NCBI RefSeq assembly: GCF_001968815.1
Contig: NZ_MIEQ01000078.1
Coordinates: 124,001 to 188,000, forward strand
Reading direction: 5' to 3'
DNA length: 64,000 nt
Source: Motiliproteus sp. MSK22-1
GTDB lineage: Bacteria > Pseudomonadota > Gammaproteobacteria > Pseudomonadales > Balneatricaceae
How positions within the stretch are numbered: the first letter of the stretch is position 1; every line of letters starts with the position of its first letter. The notes below the pieces were generated by a model. That model saw only the letters and a program-made list of their open reading frames with translations. It had not been told where the DNA came from and did not search any database. Positions 62,970 to 64,000 of this stretch are shown one piece after another. Both the position numbers and the translations under genes were made by a program.

Positions 62970-64000
62970 TTGGAGGTCTACGGCAACCGTCGTAGACTTC
63001 TCCAGACCACTGAGCATGCGGCTTCTGAACGATTCTCCTCTAATACACCTTTGGTCTCCGATGGTCCTTATAGGCCTACGGAATGTCACAGAGTGGGCAC
63101 AACTTCGACACAGGGTAATGATCCTGTGCTGTTGGCATGTGCGAGAACTGAGACCTACGGAACGCAAGAGTGTCAGAAATTCCGGGCTAAAATTTTTAAT
63201 GCCCATCCCTTTCTCGCTAGCAGTTTCGCCAGCGTATATGAGCGAATAGCCAAAACTAAAGGCTATGTTGATGCCAATCACAATCTAAGAAGTCTTCACG
63301 AGCGATTGAGAATTAGAGATCTCAATCTTTCTTGGGAATCTGATGACATTAAGGGCTTTGCGCGTGCTCAAGCATTAAGGTGTCAAAAAATTGTTTCCCG
63401 GCATCAATATTCTGATACTAGCTATCAACTCTGCACTGAAATCGTTAAGCGGTATCTACTGACTCCCCCTACGTTTAAAGAACATGGCAATCTCATTAGC
63501 CCATGTATTAAGAGAATGGAGTGTTCTCGTTGGTGGCGTAAAAAACTGTTTACTAAGCAGCGTAGGACCATTGAGGCAGTGGCAAGAGATATTGGATTGG
63601 TATCACAGCATTCAAGTACTTACTCCAGCATGATCAGCCAAAGTGTGCGAAAGCAGCAAAAACACCGAAACGAACTGTATTTATCAAATACATTTGTCCG
63701 TAATGATGAAGGGCAAGAGTACAGTCTAAAAGAGCTATCAGACCTCTCAGTATCAAATCCAGCTATTCGCCGTGGTGAGCTGATGACCCGGATAAAAGGA
63801 TTTGAACTTGTTGCACAACAGCTTGGTCATGTAGGTGAGTTCTATACTTTAACCGCTCCCTCGCGAATGCATGCAAGGTTTAAGCGCAATGGTAAACCAA
63901 ACCCTAAGTATGACGGTACAAATCCTCTAGAGGCACACAAGCACCTCAATCAGCTATTTCAGTGTATTCGATCCAAGCTCCATCGTGATGATATTTATGT
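62970..64000 (+). CDS. Phage GpA-type replication endonuclease, 3' end outside window
   Basis: A frame open from the tmRNA 3' end to the window end without stop. Coding quality is clear from ~63130. It contains FNAHPFLASSFASVYERIAK, DVKGFARAQAL-like text (DDIKGFARAQALRCQ), SRWWRKKLFTKQRRTIEAVA and the family signature FYTLTAPSRMHARFKRNGKP followed by KYDGTNPLEAHKHLN. This matches the P2 gpA/PF05840 replication initiators, which nick the origin for rolling-circle replication. The true start is not fixed (TTG 62970, GTG 63093, GTG 63126 or later). It marks a prophage or satellite inserted at ssrA. Confidence 0.88.
   Translation, partial: MEVYGNRRRLLQTTEHAASERFSSNTPLVSDGPYRPTECHRVGTTSTQGNDPVLLACARTETYGTQECQKFRAKIFNAHPFLASSFASVYERIAKTKGYVDANHNLRSLHERLRIRDLNLSWESDDIKGFARAQALRCQKIVSRHQYSDTSYQLCTEIVKRYLLTPPTFKEHGNLISPCIKRMECSRWWRKKLFTKQRRTIEAVARDIGLVSQHSSTYSSMISQSVRKQQKHRNELYLSNTFVRNDEGQEYSLKELSDLSVSNPAIRRGELMTRIKGFELVAQQLGHVGEFYTLTAPSRMHARFKRNGKPNPKYDGTNPLEAHKHLNQLFQCIRSKLHRDDIY

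Noticed and set aside
62932-63249. Plus-strand ORF across the tmRNA end (105 codons)
   Set aside because: It overlaps the tmRNA 3' end and the GpA frame; the GpA reading has family motifs while this one does not.
1-64000. CRISPR arrays and rRNA genes
   Set aside because: No regularly spaced direct repeats and no rRNA-like sequence seen.

Overview
Host and setting. From about 29.67 kb rightwards the window is ordinary gammaproteobacterial chromosome, most like a marine Oceanospirillales-type bacterium: yicC, rph, a crc-like gene, pyrE, a his cluster, asmA-like, mutY, yggX, tex, a DctB/DctD-controlled TRAP dicarboxylate transporter, and ssrA (tmRNA) whose encoded tag is ANDENYALAA. I cannot name a genus.

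Left part (1-29.67 kb). This is accessory DNA. A tyrosine integrase (28282-29469) lies directly against the 3' end of yicC, a documented integration site for mobilizable genomic islands. Inside are mobilization genes (MobC, relaxase, VirD4-type coupling protein, a candidate oriT), a RadC-like protein, an HNH nuclease, a WYL-regulated membrane-protein operon, an AvcD-like antiviral cytidine deaminase, an uncharacterised metallopeptidase-motif gene pair, and at 0-5.3 kb polymorphic-toxin-like genes with a decayed possible immunity copy.

The main discovery is that interleaved with these standard-code genes are at least eight reading frames that are open only if TGA is read as glycine (genetic code 25, the code of Absconditabacteria/SR1 and Gracilibacteria). 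They are 5344-6240 (+) and, all on the minus strand, 15051-15473, 15704-17251, 19332-19532, 19581-21272 (split by one TAG), 24626-25438, 25438-26760 and 26951-27145. Together they hold about 61 in-frame TGA codons. Several fall on invariant glycines of known motifs: RPGF and PFGYR of a large serine recombinase, two glycines of a Walker A motif (GVTGCGKS), and DPHGD of a TraG/HerA-like ATPase. That identifies TGA as Gly rather than Trp. Read in the standard code, these genes look like fragments.

The island therefore carries two mobility kits in two genetic codes. The standard-code kit has a tyrosine integrase, relaxase, MobC and VirD4. The code-25 kit has a serine recombinase, a TraG-like ATPase and a replication-relaxation protein. 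Known code-25 bacteria include predators and episymbionts attached to gammaproteobacteria, so gene traffic between the two, or an element adapted to both hosts, is plausible. Multi-junction misassembly must be excluded first.

Right part. The chromosome block contains crc-like and pyrE next to rph, a hisB-hisH-hisF cluster lacking hisA, dctB and dctD separated by an HD-GYP gene and a hemerythrin gene, an L,D-transpeptidase/YcbK-like pair, and dctPQM behind a canonical GG-N10-GC sigma-54 promoter. DNA alkylation repair genes (ogt, alkA-like) and a substrate-sensing diguanylate cyclase follow. A second mobile element starts right after the tmRNA 3' end (62967) with a P2-type gpA replication gene running off the window.
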